From: Bog-532 sp963720945
Lineage (GTDB): Bacteria > Actinomycetota > Actinomycetes > Streptosporangiales > Streptosporangiaceae
Direction: 5' to 3'
Length of the DNA stretch: 64,000 bases
Assembly: GCA_963720945.1 (NCBI GenBank)
Contig: CAVRHH010000006.1
Location: forward strand, 1 to 64,000
The notes beneath the pieces were generated by a model, which was not told the DNA's origin, made no database searches, and saw only the letters and a program-made list of their open reading frames with translations. The position numbers and the translations under genes are program-made. Below, piece by piece: positions 1 to 7,719 of the stretch (positions are counted from its first letter, which is position 1; each line of letters starts with the position of its first letter).

Positions 1-1398
1 GCTAGCGCGTGTCGGCGACAACGCGCTGCTCGGGCTTATCCGGGGCTGGCGGAGGGTCGCGTCCATGGCTGCGGCCGCCGAACTTGCCGCCGTGGCTGAG
101 TTCTCCGGCCGCCGTCAAGCCGAGGCCAAGAGTGCCGGCGAATGGGACAGCAATGCGGTCAACGCGGCCGACAATGAGATTGCCGCCGCCCTGACCCAGA
201 CTGCCCGTTCGACTGGGCTTCTCATCGACCGGGCCATGGCGCTGCGCGATCTACCCGCGATTGCCGCCGCGCTGGCCGCCGGGCAGATCGACATGCCGAA
301 GGCCCTGGTGTTCATGGCCGGCCTGAACAGCCAGGACCCGGAGCTTGCCCGGATCATTGAGGAAAGCCTGATCGGCCGCGCGCCCGCCCAGACCACGGGC
401 CAGCTTCGCGCCGCGCTGCACCGTGCCCTGCTGGCTGCCGACCCGGCGGCTGCCGAACGCCGCCGCCAGGCGGAGGAAAAGCAGGCACGGGTCGAGCAGA
501 TGCCCGAATCGGGCGGGGTCACGGCCAGCCTGGCTGGCCGACACCTCCCGGTCACCGCGACCGTGGCGGCCTAGAACCACATCACGCCGCTGGCGGGCCA
601 GCTTCGCCAGTCAGGTACTTCCGGCACCCTGGATGAGCTTCGGGTGCACGTCTATCTGGCCCTGCTGTCCGGTCAGGCCGCCACTGGTCTCCCCCGCAGG
701 GACACGAACGGTTCGCTCGACGACGCAGAGGCGCCGCCCGGCGCGAAGAGGTCGCCGGACACGCAAGGGCCGCCGGACACGCAAGGGGCGCCGGACACGA
801 CAAAGGTGGCGGAGCCGCAGGTCCCGCCCGGCCCCGGGGATACGCCGGACGTGACGGCAGCGGAACGGGCGCCAGGCACGATCACCACACCAGCCCGCCG
901 GATGCCGCCAGCGCACCCCGGGCGGTAACGGGAGGCTTACCGGCAGCGTCAACCTCACCATGCCACTGACCACGTTGCTCGGCCTCACGGACAGTCCCGG
1001 CGGACTCGGCGGCTTCGGGCCCATCACGGCGTTCACCGCTCGCGACCTCGCTAGCCGGACGCTGGAGGCCCCACGGTCCGCTGGTGCGTCACCGTCACTG
1101 GCAAGAACGGCGAGCCGGTCGGGCACGGATGCGGCACCCGGCCACTGGCCGCCCGTAACGGCGCGGACTGGGCTCTCACGATGAACATCAGTACCCCTCG
1201 CCGGGACCGACTGTTCGCACGCGCGTGAAAGCAGTCATTACCGGCCGCCGCCGTCACTCTGGCATCTCGTACAGATCCGGAATCCGCGGTGCACGGCGCC
1301 GGGCTGCCGTATGCCCGCAGAGCGCTGCGACGGCGACCACACCCAGCCGTTCGACCGGGGCGGCCGTAGTTGCGAGTGCAGGCCACCGAGGTTGTGAT
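1..1398 (+). pseudogene. DUF222 / HNH endonuclease (13E12-repeat type), broken
   Basis: The reading frame enters from the left edge and matches the helical DUF222 domain of actinobacterial HNH endonucleases. It is broken by an in-frame TAG at 572-574, after which the same frame resumes as a recognisable continuation. It then shifts frame near 930 and 1060. Around 1255-1390 a Cys/His HNH core is readable (CTAPGCRMPAERCDGDHTQP), with the expected DHT-Q triad. The match stops near 1390, where a repeated leader element begins, so the C-terminal end is missing. A matching C-terminal piece lies at 23284-23445. The gene cannot make an active enzyme. These genes are multicopy in actinomycetes and often sit in variable DNA. 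Confidence 0.85.
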
Positions 1399-1440
1399 AA
1401 TGACACACGTTGTCCGGGTGGCTCCGGAGATGGAGCCGAC
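1386..1440 (+). promoter_or_regulatory. Repeated leader element, copy A
   Basis: The dyad GATAATGACACACGTTGTC lies at 1396-1414. It is followed by a hairpin, GGCTCC (1420-1425) and GGAGCC (1432-1437) around a 6-base loop. The right arm carries the GGAG ribosome binding site of the gene starting at 1441, so the folded form would hide it. Related copies lie at 6106-6171, 7254-7319 and 10175-10240, and a bare dyad at 3755-3773. The upstream stem seen in the other copies is degraded here. Confidence 0.7.
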
Positions 1441-1734
1441 ATGGACGAGGACAACGACGGCAGGTTCCCCGACGACAGCCTGGTAGAGGTTCGTTACCCG
1501 CGCACCCGGCAGGAAGAGCTTGGTGACCCAGCCGAATGGCCGTGGCTGCCGGGCTTGATTCTAAGGCAGTGCGGGCCGGATGAGTGGTATGTGTGCGTGG
1601 AGGCCCGCGAGCTGGCCGTGCTGGACGACTGCAGACCAGCACCGACCGGGACGGCGGACTGCGACCTGTTCTTCTCGTGCTGTTTCCGGGACGCTAGCGA
1701 GCTTCGGTGCGCCTCCGATGGGGAGAAGCGGTAA
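1441..1734 (+). CDS. Acidic 97-aa protein of the leader-associated cassette, copy 1
   Basis: The 97-residue product begins MDEDNDGRFPDDSLVEVRYP and has a Trp-rich middle (EWPWLPG) and several Cys residues near the end. I do not recognise a named family. A close paralogue lies at 7325-7618, and a vestige with the same first residues (DNDGR) follows the leader at 10247. The start is the ATG 3 bases after the GGAGCC arm of the leader hairpin, whose GGAG is the ribosome binding site. A small membrane protein gene overlaps or follows directly. Same-frame conservation with its paralogue over the full length shows that it codes. Function unknown. Confidence 0.75.
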   Translation: MDEDNDGRFPDDSLVEVRYPRTRQEELGDPAEWPWLPGLILRQCGPDEWYVCVEARELAVLDDCRPAPTGTADCDLFFSCCFRDASELRCASDGEKR

Positions 1735-1970
1735 TCCCCGCGGCAGTGGCGGACAGTTGGTTCTTCTGGCTGGCGATCATCGACGGGCTCGCCACGGTCT
1801 GCATCCTGCCCACCGTGATCGGTATCGCCCGCCAGGTCGAAGGCCTCGGTCTCGTCACCTGCCTAAACATGTTCCCAGTCGGGTGGCCTGCGACGCTGAT
1901 CCTGGTCTGCCTGATGCCACGCAAGGAGATCAGCCACGCTCCTCAGCGGCAGCGGCCACGCGGGCAGTAG
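1707..1970 (+). CDS. Small membrane protein resembling the superinfection-immunity family, copy 1
   Basis: Two hydrophobic stretches follow the conserved segment VADSWFFWLAIID. The first contains ILPTVIGIAR and the second contains LNMFPVGWPATLILVCLMPR. The LPTxIxxAR and N-x-GW pattern resembles the Imm_superinfect family of short phage-exclusion membrane proteins. That assignment comes from memory of the family pattern and is not certain. In the second copy the start is a GTG overlapping the stop of the 97-aa gene (7615). Here the equivalent codon is GTA at 1731, with GGGGAG before it, so translation must use GTG 1707 or GTG 1746, or has been lost. It ends in a basic tail. Confidence 0.55.
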   Translation: MRLRWGEAVIPAAVADSWFFWLAIIDGLATVCILPTVIGIARQVEGLGLVTCLNMFPVGWPATLILVCLMPRKEISHAPQRQRPRGQ

Positions 1971-2031
1971 CGGCCGCCGCCGCGGCGACTTCGGCAAGGT
2001 AGCGGCGGACGGCACGGCGCCGACCCTGCTG

Positions 2032-2484
2032 CTAGCCGCGTGGATGGCGCGGCGGCTCGGGTCCGGGCTGCGCGCCGGTGACGTAGGCCGCCACCTGGCG
2101 CACGAATTCCTCAAGGTCCCCCAGGCTCCTCAGCCTGTCGACGACTATCAAGTCATCGACCTCGATGTAGTCATGCACGAGTACGTTGCGGAACCCGACA
2201 GCCTTGCGCATCGAGGCGGCCAGCTCGGTTGTGAGGACTCCATGCTTTCCGCAAAGCCAGACGGCATCGCCGTTGTCGGCCGGAGGCCCCCAGCCTTCTG
2301 TCGCGCAGATGTGCTGCGCGACATCGACGCAAGCCTCAATGGCGGTAACGAAGGTATATTTCACGCCGCGCAGCCAGATGGGATCCTGACGGCGCTCCTG
2401 GCTGGCCCCGGCTTCCTGCCGGAGGACGGCAGTGTCGTCGGCAATGCTCCGGAGCAGCCGCAGGACGCGATCTTCGTCTACCAC
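2032..2484 (-). CDS. hepT: HepT-like toxin (DUF86 / HEPN)
   Basis: The 150-residue all-helical protein carries the HEPN motif R-x4-H-x-Y at R99, H104 and Y106 (RNVLVHDY), the active-site signature of HepT toxins. In this family the HEPN protein acts as an RNase or tRNA-targeting toxin and is silenced by its partner nucleotidyltransferase, which adds AMP to the Tyr. It starts at GTG 2484, three bases after the stop of the upstream nucleotidyltransferase gene, so the two form one transcript. Gene order, antitoxin enzyme first, is usual for many MntA/HepT pairs. No other candidate function fits as well. Confidence 0.85.
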   Translation of the reverse strand: MVDEDRVLRLLRSIADDTAVLRQEAGASQERRQDPIWLRGVKYTFVTAIEACVDVAQHICATEGWGPPADNGDAVWLCGKHGVLTTELAASMRKAVGFRNVLVHDYIEVDDLIVVDRLRSLGDLEEFVRQVAAYVTGAQPGPEPPRHPRG

Positions 2485-2487
2485 GGG

Positions 2488-2898
2488 CTACCCGCCCCTG
2501 CCGGTGACACTGGCCGCGAACTCCCGGTGCGCGCGGGTGATGCGCGGGAGCTCGTCGAAGTAAATCTTCCTGGTGGTGGCCTCCCACCGGACCCGGCTGA
2601 CGGGATCATCATCGAAGAGCAGCCTGCCGCTTGCCGCTACCCGCCCGGCCAGCTCCAGCGGCGCGTGGTCGAGTACCAGCAGGTCCACGCCGGGCGGCAT
2701 CAGAATGTCGAACGCGTTCGGCGCCTGACCGCCGAAGTACGCTGCGATGTCAATGTCCGAATCGGGACGGTACTGCCCAGAGGCGCGACTGCCATGCAGG
2801 TAGGCGAACCGTGCCCCGGCGTTCCTGAGCACGGCAGCGGACTCCGCCATCACCTCTGCTGCCCTGGCTTCATCCATCTCACCAGTCTGGCAGATCAT
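2488..2898 (-). CDS. mntA: MntA-like minimal nucleotidyltransferase antitoxin
   Basis: This short nucleotidyltransferase (136 residues from ATG 2898; an internal ATG at 2877 is also possible) has a full GS-x10-D-x-D motif: G36-S37 followed by D48 and D50 (HGSRASGQYRPDSDID). MntA-type enzymes neutralise HepT by AMP transfer to its active-site Tyr. The motif is intact, so the enzyme should be active. It lies immediately upstream of hepT on the minus strand. No promoter could be assigned with confidence. The pair is one of several toxin-antitoxin-like modules in the first 24 kb. Confidence 0.85.
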   Translation of the reverse strand: MICQTGEMDEARAAEVMAESAAVLRNAGARFAYLHGSRASGQYRPDSDIDIAAYFGGQAPNAFDILMPPGVDLLVLDHAPLELAGRVAASGRLLFDDDPVSRVRWEATTRKIYFDELPRITRAHREFAASVTGRGG

Positions 2899-3060
2899 CG
2901 GGATGCTTGATTGTTGGCGGCGGCCGGGTTTCCGGCGGACCGGAAACGCGATGTGGCCGGTGCCTGGACGGCGAGGACATAGTGATCATCCCGACGAAGG
3001 CAACGCCGCTCAACCCGCACCTGTTCGGGGCAGGCACTTCTCGGTCAGGACCTGATCCAG

Positions 3061-3612
3061 ATGCGCTGGTCTCCGAATAGCACGGTCCTGCTCCTCTGTA
3101 CGGCACACGATCCGGAACTGCGTACCGTAACGAATGAGTTTCCCAGCGTGGAAATCCACGTCAGGCAAGGTGAGACGGGCTCGTTCAGGCTGTCCCGCTT
3201 GCCGACTGACGAGGTCAGACGGCGCGCGAGCAGCCGGGGCGCCTTCCTTGCGCCCATTCAGCTGACCCGGCGCTTTGTTAGTGACGGCATTCTTGTCCCG
3301 GACCTCGGCAATGCCGATCGCAGGCCGCTCCGTGAGGTGGTCGCTGGCAAGCACGTCACGACGGTGCACAGCGAGAAACGTAACGGCAAGCCTGCCATCA
3401 CCGGCATGTGGATCGCAGGCGAGGTCATCGCGGCCCAGAAGCTGCTCACGCAGATGGGCGCGGCCTCCGCCGACTCCCTTTTGCTGTGCCGCCGGGACGA
3501 CCAGGCCGTGGGCGAGGCCCTCCACAAATACGCAAGATATGCGATCGAAGACACGGAAAATCTCTCGGCCGGCTACCAGCCTCAAGCAGTCGCCCGCATA
3601 GACCGCCTGTAA
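3061..3612 (+). CDS. Hypothetical protein, 183 aa
   Basis: This open frame has codon use and composition like a real soluble protein, with hydrophobic beta-like segments (TVLLLCTAHDPEL, MWIAGEVIAAQKLLTQMG). No family was recognised. The opposite strand is also open over 205 codons but reads less like a protein. No clear ribosome binding site precedes ATG 3061, and an unrelated short frame ends just inside it, so the true start may differ. It lies alone between the MntA/HepT pair and a leader dyad at 3755. Confidence 0.45.
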   Translation: MRWSPNSTVLLLCTAHDPELRTVTNEFPSVEIHVRQGETGSFRLSRLPTDEVRRRASSRGAFLAPIQLTRRFVSDGILVPDLGNADRRPLREVVAGKHVTTVHSEKRNGKPAITGMWIAGEVIAAQKLLTQMGAASADSLLLCRRDDQAVGEALHKYARYAIEDTENLSAGYQPQAVARIDRL

Positions 3613-3754
3613 TGAATGGCCGGGCAAGAGCGGCGCGCGTCAGCGCTGACCACGCCGAACGGCTGTTCGCGCTTGTTCGGCCGGCGGATCGATCACGTAC
3701 CCACTTTAGATCGAGGTTCCATCTGCGGATGCAGCCATATTCCGCCGTGCAAAC

Positions 3755-3773
3755 GATAACAACACACATTATC
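3755..3773 (+). promoter_or_regulatory. Leader dyad without hairpin, copy E
   Basis: GATAACAACACACATTATC matches the dyad of the repeated leader (GAYAAyG-ACACA-CrTTGTC). The GGCTCC/GGAGCC hairpin found in copies A-D is absent. The broken LuxR-type gene starts with GTG seven bases downstream, at 3781. It may be an operator shared with the other copies. Confidence 0.5.
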
Positions 3774-3780
3774 CACTCGC

Positions 3781-4294
3781 GTGCCGGTGCTGGCCGACCC
3801 CGGTGCCGCGCGTCGCGCTGATCCTGATCCCGCGGCCAACGTGCGCAGGCTGGTCGGCGCGGGTCACCGGGTCCTGATCATCGACGGATCGGCGGATATC
3901 AGCATGGTCGCGCCGAGCCTGGCGGCCGGCGCGCACGGGTACCTGACCCGTGACCACGACACCGCCGCCCTGGCCAGGATCTTGCGTGGGATCGTAAGCG
4001 GCGGGACATCCTGGTCGCTGGGCCCGACACGGGCACCCGGAGCCAGCGGAGTAGGACGTCCGCCGCTGTCCGAGCGAGAACATAGCATCCTGATGGCCTA
4101 CGTATCCGGGCCTGACCCTGGATTCCGCGGCGCGGCGCCTGGGCATCAGCCCAGAGACGGCCAGGACGTACCTCAAGCGGGTCAAGGCCAAGTATCGCCG
4201 GATCGGCCTGCCCGTCTACACCAAGCTCGATCTCGCGCAGCAGGTCCGTGCCGACTGCACCGAAGGCACGAGCCAGCAGACGCAGGAGGGGTAG
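3781..4294 (+). pseudogene. LuxR-type response regulator, frameshifted
   Basis: The first part (3781 to about 4107) reads as the end of a receiver-like fold (HRVLIIDGSADISMVAPSLA, then AAGAHGYLTRDHDTAALARI) followed by LSEREHSILMAYVSG, the start of a LuxR HTH. The HTH continues one frame over (LTLDSAARRLGISPETARTY, LKRVKAKYRRIGLPVYTKLD) and stops at 4292-4294. An extra C in GGGCCTGACC near 4110 explains the shift. Without repair the product loses most of the DNA-binding helix pair. Whether this is decay or a base-calling error cannot be told here. Copy E of the leader dyad lies just upstream. Confidence 0.75.
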
Positions 4295-4550
4295 CCAGCT
4301 CAGTTGTAAGGACAAGGAACTGCTCGCACGGCATCTGGCTGCGGAATCTGGAATGGTTACGGCCTGATAACGGCACCGGGGTCGGTCTGGCCAGGCTGGG
4401 GTGCGGTAGCCGTTACTTAAATAGACCCCTGTGGCAGCCGCGCCAGAGGATCTTTCAGGACCTGTTGGGGAGCGCAATGACCATCCGTGCCGGGATCGTT
4501 CAGGAATGCGTCCTGCCCCTTCTGCGCGCCTCGGGCAAACGGTGGTCGTA

Positions 4551-6050
4551 GTGATCAGGCGGATGCTGGCGGCAGCGGGGGTGGCAGCGGTGGTGTCCGG
4601 GGTGGCGGCCTCGTCGGCCTGGGCGGCACCAGGCGAAAGCGGCGGGGCTGGTCAGGTGCGGTATGGAGTCGGCACAGGTCTTATGCCGCGCGCTGGCGAG
4701 TGGTGGTTTACCAGCTGGAAAATCCTGCCGCGGGTGTGGCCGCTGACCGAAGGCGCTGGCGTCACGGTGGCGGTACTCGATACCGGAGTGCAGGCCAGCG
4801 TGCCTGACCTGCGCGGCGCGGTCCTGCCCGGCGGCGACGCCACCGGCCACCACACCAACGGCGAGACTGACTTCAATACCGATGGCGACGGCCACGGGAC
4901 GATGATGGCGGTGCTCATCGCCGGACAGGGCTTCGGGACCGGGATGGTCGGCGTCGCCCCGAAGGCGAAGATCCTGCCGGTCGTGATCAACGCCGCGGCC
5001 ACCGACCTGACCGCCGATCCCGGCACGACGGCGGCGGGCATCATCTACGCGGCGAACCACGGGGCGCAGGTCATCGATATCTCGCAGGAACATCCGTCCA
5101 TCTCCGCGTCGGGGTGCGACGCGGCAGAGCAGGCGGCGGTGGCCTACGCGCTGGCCCGTGACATCGTTGTCGTAGCGGCCGCGGGTGACACCAACCTCGC
5201 GGGCACCGGGCCGGCCGAGCCCGCCTCATGCGCGGGCGTGCTGGCGGTCGGCGCGGTGACACCGAACCGGTCGCTGTGGCACGACGACACGCGCCAGCCG
5301 TATATCACTGTCGTGAATCCAGGTGCTGACCTGATCACGTCGGGACGCGACGGGCGGCTCCTGACCGGCGTGAGCGGCACGAGAGCCGCGAGCGCGCTGG
5401 CGGCGGGTGCGGTGGCGCTGATCAGGTCGCGGTATCCCACGATGCCCTGGTACCGGGTGATCCAGCGGCTGACCGGCACGGCGCTGCCGGAGGGCGGGCA
5501 TGTGCCCAACGACTCGTTCGGATACGGAATCCTGCGGCTGAGCCAGGCGGTGAACGCTTCCGCCTACCCTGTGCCGACCAGCGCGCCCAACCCGGTCTAC
5601 GCGAAATACCGAGCCTGGCTGGCCACCCCGCAGGGCCGGTCGGTCTCCCGGCAGCCCGGCGCGGCACCGTCGCCCGCGGCAACCGCCTCCCCGGCAGGCA
5701 AGGGCGGCTCCACCACTCCGGCACTCATTGCCGTCATGGCGCTGCTAACCGCAGCGGGAGCGGCGGCGCTTGTCGCGCGCGCGAAGCGCCGACCTGCTCC
5801 CCGGAAGCCACGCCGGAATGGCCCACAGAAAGAGCCGTCCGGGACGACCCTCCTGGACCTTGAACGCGAACCGGAGGAGTACTTCCCTCACCCGGATCCC
5901 CCCTACGACGATTCTCTGGATGGGTACCTGATACTCGGCGAGCGCCAGCCATACAGGATCCCGCCGTACAGCCCCGTGCCAGACCCCAGCCGGTACTCCG
6001 CTCCCGGGAGCAGCTTGCTCGCCCCCGACCATGACCACCGGTTTCCCTAG
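4551..6050 (+). CDS. Membrane-anchored subtilase (mycosin-like) lacking the catalytic serine
   Basis: From GTG 4551 the product is 499 residues. It has a Sec signal ending near AWA, an S8 subtilase domain, a Pro/Ala linker, one membrane helix (about residues 390-408) and a charged cytosolic tail rich in Pro, Tyr and Asp. This is the layout of mycosins of type VII secretion. The Asp (AVLDTGV, D77) and His (DGHGTMMA, H115) motifs are present. The serine box GTSxAAP reads GTRAASA (R278), and the oxyanion-hole AAGN reads AAGD (D213). It should therefore be a non-proteolytic pseudoenzyme. No other ESX gene is nearby. An upstream ATG (4431) would extend the frame but would put the signal peptide inside the protein. 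Confidence 0.8.
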   Translation: MIRRMLAAAGVAAVVSGVAASSAWAAPGESGGAGQVRYGVGTGLMPRAGEWWFTSWKILPRVWPLTEGAGVTVAVLDTGVQASVPDLRGAVLPGGDATGHHTNGETDFNTDGDGHGTMMAVLIAGQGFGTGMVGVAPKAKILPVVINAAATDLTADPGTTAAGIIYAANHGAQVIDISQEHPSISASGCDAAEQAAVAYALARDIVVVAAAGDTNLAGTGPAEPASCAGVLAVGAVTPNRSLWHDDTRQPYITVVNPGADLITSGRDGRLLTGVSGTRAASALAAGAVALIRSRYPTMPWYRVIQRLTGTALPEGGHVPNDSFGYGILRLSQAVNASAYPVPTSAPNPVYAKYRAWLATPQGRSVSRQPGAAPSPAATASPAGKGGSTTPALIAVMALLTAAGAAALVARAKRRPAPRKPRRNGPQKEPSGTTLLDLEREPEEYFPHPDPPYDDSLDGYLILGERQPYRIPPYSPVPDPSRYSAPGSSLLAPDHDHRFP

Positions 6051-6105
6051 CGGGTCCAGATTTCTGAATGCACAAGACCGTGGCGATCCGTAGCGCAGGT
6101 GGTTA

Positions 6106-6171
6106 CGCAACCTGGCCACGCCGAGGTTGCGATAATGACACACATTGTCCAGGCGGCTCCGCGAAGGAGCC
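6106..6171 (+). promoter_or_regulatory. Repeated leader element, copy B
   Basis: An upstream stem, CGCAACCT (6106-6113) and AGGTTGCG (6124-6131), is followed by the dyad GATAATGACACACATTGTC (6131-6149). Then comes the hairpin GGCTCC (6155-6160), loop GCGAA, GGAGCC (6166-6171). The dyad arms GATAATG and CATTGTC match at six of seven positions. The downstream genes here differ from those after copies A, C and D. Confidence 0.7.
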
Positions 6172-6196
6172 GATCACGAGATCGGGCCGGAGCACG

Positions 6197-6250
6197 ATGC
6201 ATACCAGTTCGGACTCGGGAAAGTCTTCTTCGGGGGTAGCCGGATGCTAA
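6197..6250 (+). CDS. Possible 17-residue leader peptide
   Basis: An ATG five bases after GGAG opens a 17-codon frame rich in Ser and Gly (MHTSSDSGKSSSGVAGC). Its stop at 6248-6250 overlaps the ATG (6244) of the next small gene, so translation could be coupled. It follows leader copy B. No homologue is known to me; it could be chance. Confidence 0.3.
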   Translation: MHTSSDSGKSSSGVAGC

Positions 6251-6366
6251 AGCCAAAAAATGTTCTCACTTGGCTATCGTACAGAACATTCAATCCATTT
6301 CTATATGGCGGCCTTCTTTCTCTCATGATTCTGGCTGCCCTTGTTGTTCCTGTGTCCGGCAAATGA
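6244..6366 (+). CDS. 40-residue single-span membrane peptide
   Basis: The frame from ATG 6244 encodes a basic N-terminus (MLKPKNVLTWLSYRTFNPFL) followed by a hydrophobic span (LLSLMILAALVVPV) and ends GK. GGGGG precedes the ATG. Base composition is clearly more A+T-rich than its neighbours, which suggests foreign origin. It shares no sequence with the cassette genes behind the other leader copies but occupies the same place relative to the leader. Short basic single-span peptides include type I toxins and phage or stress peptides; no assignment is made. Confidence 0.45.
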   Translation: MLKPKNVLTWLSYRTFNPFLYGGLLSLMILAALVVPVSGK

Positions 6367-6535
6367 TCTCGGCATGAGTGGAGAGTGGATTGGTAACCGC
6401 AGATTCGCTCATCGACATGAGCGGTCTTTTACGCCACGTCGCCGGGAACATGGTGGGTCAAGATGACGCACAGTCGAGGTGCGAAGATTTCTCAACCGCC
6501 GCTTTCTTTTCGCAACGGTGTGCTGGCGGCGGGCT

Positions 6536-6805
6536 CTACGCTGCGAGGAGCGGGTGTGCCTTGGCCTGTTCGTAGAGCGGTTCGGGGGCCAGATCGATGC
6601 CGCCGGGCCATACGAGGGTTCCAGCCTCCGGATCGACGGTGACCTCGGCGAAGTATGCGCGGTCGTTCAGAGGCGCCAGAACGCCGGTCCATGATTCAGC
6701 GGAGAAGTCGACGTCTCCGGCTGTGCCGTCGCTGAAGAGGAGCCGGAGCACGCGGTCGCCGACCACGGCGACACCTACGACGACGGGCAGGTAGTTCTCG
6801 TCCAC
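6536..6805 (-). CDS. DUF2442 domain protein, copy 1
   Basis: The 89-residue protein from GTG 6805 contains the DUF2442 pattern: VVGDRVLRLLFSDGTAGDVD, LAPLND, YFAEVTVDPEAGTLVWPGGI and a C-terminal helix with LAPEPLYEQA. DUF2442 proteins are small and commonly encoded beside DUF4160 proteins in a toxin-antitoxin-like arrangement whose biochemistry is not settled. It starts 10 bases after the DUF4160 stop on the same strand. A close copy is at 22670-22939. Confidence 0.75.
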   Translation of the reverse strand: MDENYLPVVVGVAVVGDRVLRLLFSDGTAGDVDFSAESWTGVLAPLNDRAYFAEVTVDPEAGTLVWPGGIDLAPEPLYEQAKAHPLLAA

Positions 6806-6815
6806 GGTCTTGATG

Positions 6816-7079
6816 TTACGCCAGCGGGTCGATACCCAGCAGAGGCTCGTTCCGCCGGGCCCGCTCCCAGTTCGCCAGGATCTCACCACGGCGAAGGACG
6901 GCCCATTCCCGGACGAATTGAAGAGCCCTGGGATCGAGGCCGCCGGCCAGCACCTCGCCGTCGGCCGAGACCGAGGCGCGGCGGCCAGCCTGATAGGCGT
7001 GAAAGTGTGCCACTGGGTGATCCCGCTCGTTCCAGTACATGTAGATCACGACCCCGTAAAAGGCGCTGACACGCGGCAT
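6816..7079 (-). CDS. DUF4160 domain protein, copy 1
   Basis: The 87-residue product (MPRVSAFYGVVIYMYWNERD, then HPVAHFHAYQAGRRASV) has the DUF4160 hallmark of an N-terminal strand pair with W/Y-x-E-H-P-x-x-H-F-H, followed by a helix with EWAVLRRGEILANWERAR. It is first gene of the DUF4160/DUF2442 pair. TATTGT sits six bases upstream of the ATG on the minus strand and could be the -10 box of a leaderless transcript. The second copy at 22890-23213 has a nonsense codon in place of the Trp in MYWNE. Confidence 0.75.
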   Translation of the reverse strand: MPRVSAFYGVVIYMYWNERDHPVAHFHAYQAGRRASVSADGEVLAGGLDPRALQFVREWAVLRRGEILANWERARRNEPLLGIDPLA

Positions 7080-7253
7080 GGAACGACAATAGCCCCGTCC
7101 GCCATCGGGGTCCGCGGCGAAGCAGGACCGTGCCTGCGATTGGCGTACTTGACCGCACAGGCAAATGCGCAGTCAGTCTCAGCCAACAGCAAAACCTAGG
7201 CGCGGGTCGGTGACTCAACGATGTTTTCGCAGTTCAACGGCTTATATGTCACT

Positions 7254-7319
7254 GCAACCTGGGTCCGCCCAGGTTGCGATAACGACACAGGTTGTCGGGA
7301 CGGCTCCGGAGATGGAGCC
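7254..7319 (+). promoter_or_regulatory. Repeated leader element, copy C
   Basis: This is the best-preserved copy. A perfect 10-bp stem GCAACCTGGG (7254-7263), loop TCCG, CCCAGGTTGC (7268-7277) is followed by the dyad GATAACGACACAGGTTGTC (7278-7296). Then comes the hairpin GGCTCC (7302-7307), loop GGAGAT, GGAGCC (7314-7319). The last arm provides the ribosome binding site for GTG 7325. Confidence 0.75.
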
Positions 7320-7324
7320 GGACG

Positions 7325-7618
7325 GTGGACGAGGACAACGACGGCAGGTTCCCCGACGACAGCCTGGTGGAGGTCCGTTACCCGCGTACCCGGCAGGAAG
7401 AACAGGGTGATCGCTCGGCATGGCCATGGCTGCCAGGCTCAATTCTAGGTCAGTGCGGACCGGATGAATGGCACATCTTCGTGGAGGCCCGCGAACTGGC
7501 CACGCTGGGCGACGGCAGCCCGGCCCCGGCCGGGACGGCGGACGGCGACCTCTTTTACCCGTGCTGTTTCCGGGACGCCAGCGAGATCCGGCCCGGCGCG
7601 AATGGGGAGCACCGGTGA
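7325..7618 (+). CDS. Acidic 97-aa protein of the leader-associated cassette, copy 2
   Basis: This is a full-length paralogue of the gene at 1441-1734, with the same length, the same opening (VDEDNDGRFPDDSLVEVRYP) and the same WPWLPG and FRDASE motifs. GTG 7325 lies five bases after the GGAGCC arm of leader copy C. Substitutions between the copies leave the frame intact throughout, which suggests that the protein was under selection after duplication. Its stop TGA (7616-7618) overlaps the GTG of the next gene by two bases. Function unknown. Confidence 0.75.
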   Translation: MDEDNDGRFPDDSLVEVRYPRTRQEEQGDRSAWPWLPGSILGQCGPDEWHIFVEARELATLGDGSPAPAGTADGDLFYPCCFRDASEIRPGANGEHR

Positions 7619-7719
7619 CGCCTGCGGTGGTGGCGGACAGTTGGCTCTTCTGGCTGGCGATCATCGACGTCCTGGCTGCGGTCCACATCCTGCCCACCGT
7701 GATCGGCATCACCCGCTAG
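7615..7719 (+). pseudogene. Superinfection-immunity-like membrane protein, copy 2, truncated
   Basis: GTG 7615 overlaps the previous stop (GTGA), with GGGGAG upstream, a well-formed coupled start. The product matches copy 1 (VADSWLFWLAIIDVLAAVHI, then LPTVIGITR) and ends at a TAG after 34 residues, where copy 1 continues through a second membrane span. Only the first span remains. It is probably non-functional unless the short form has its own role. Confidence 0.6.

Larger units (their letters stand above)
6415..7100. repeat. Long duplicated segment, copy 1 (with 22550-23235)
   Basis: About 690 bp, from the GCGGTC...GCCACGTCGCC block through the whole DUF4160/DUF2442 pair and its promoter side, recurs at 22550-23235 with scattered substitutions. 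The duplicated unit is longer than the two genes. It includes a shared 3' flank (CTCAACCGCCGCTTTCTTT) on the low-coordinate side. No insertion-sequence ends or transposase were found. Confidence 0.75.
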
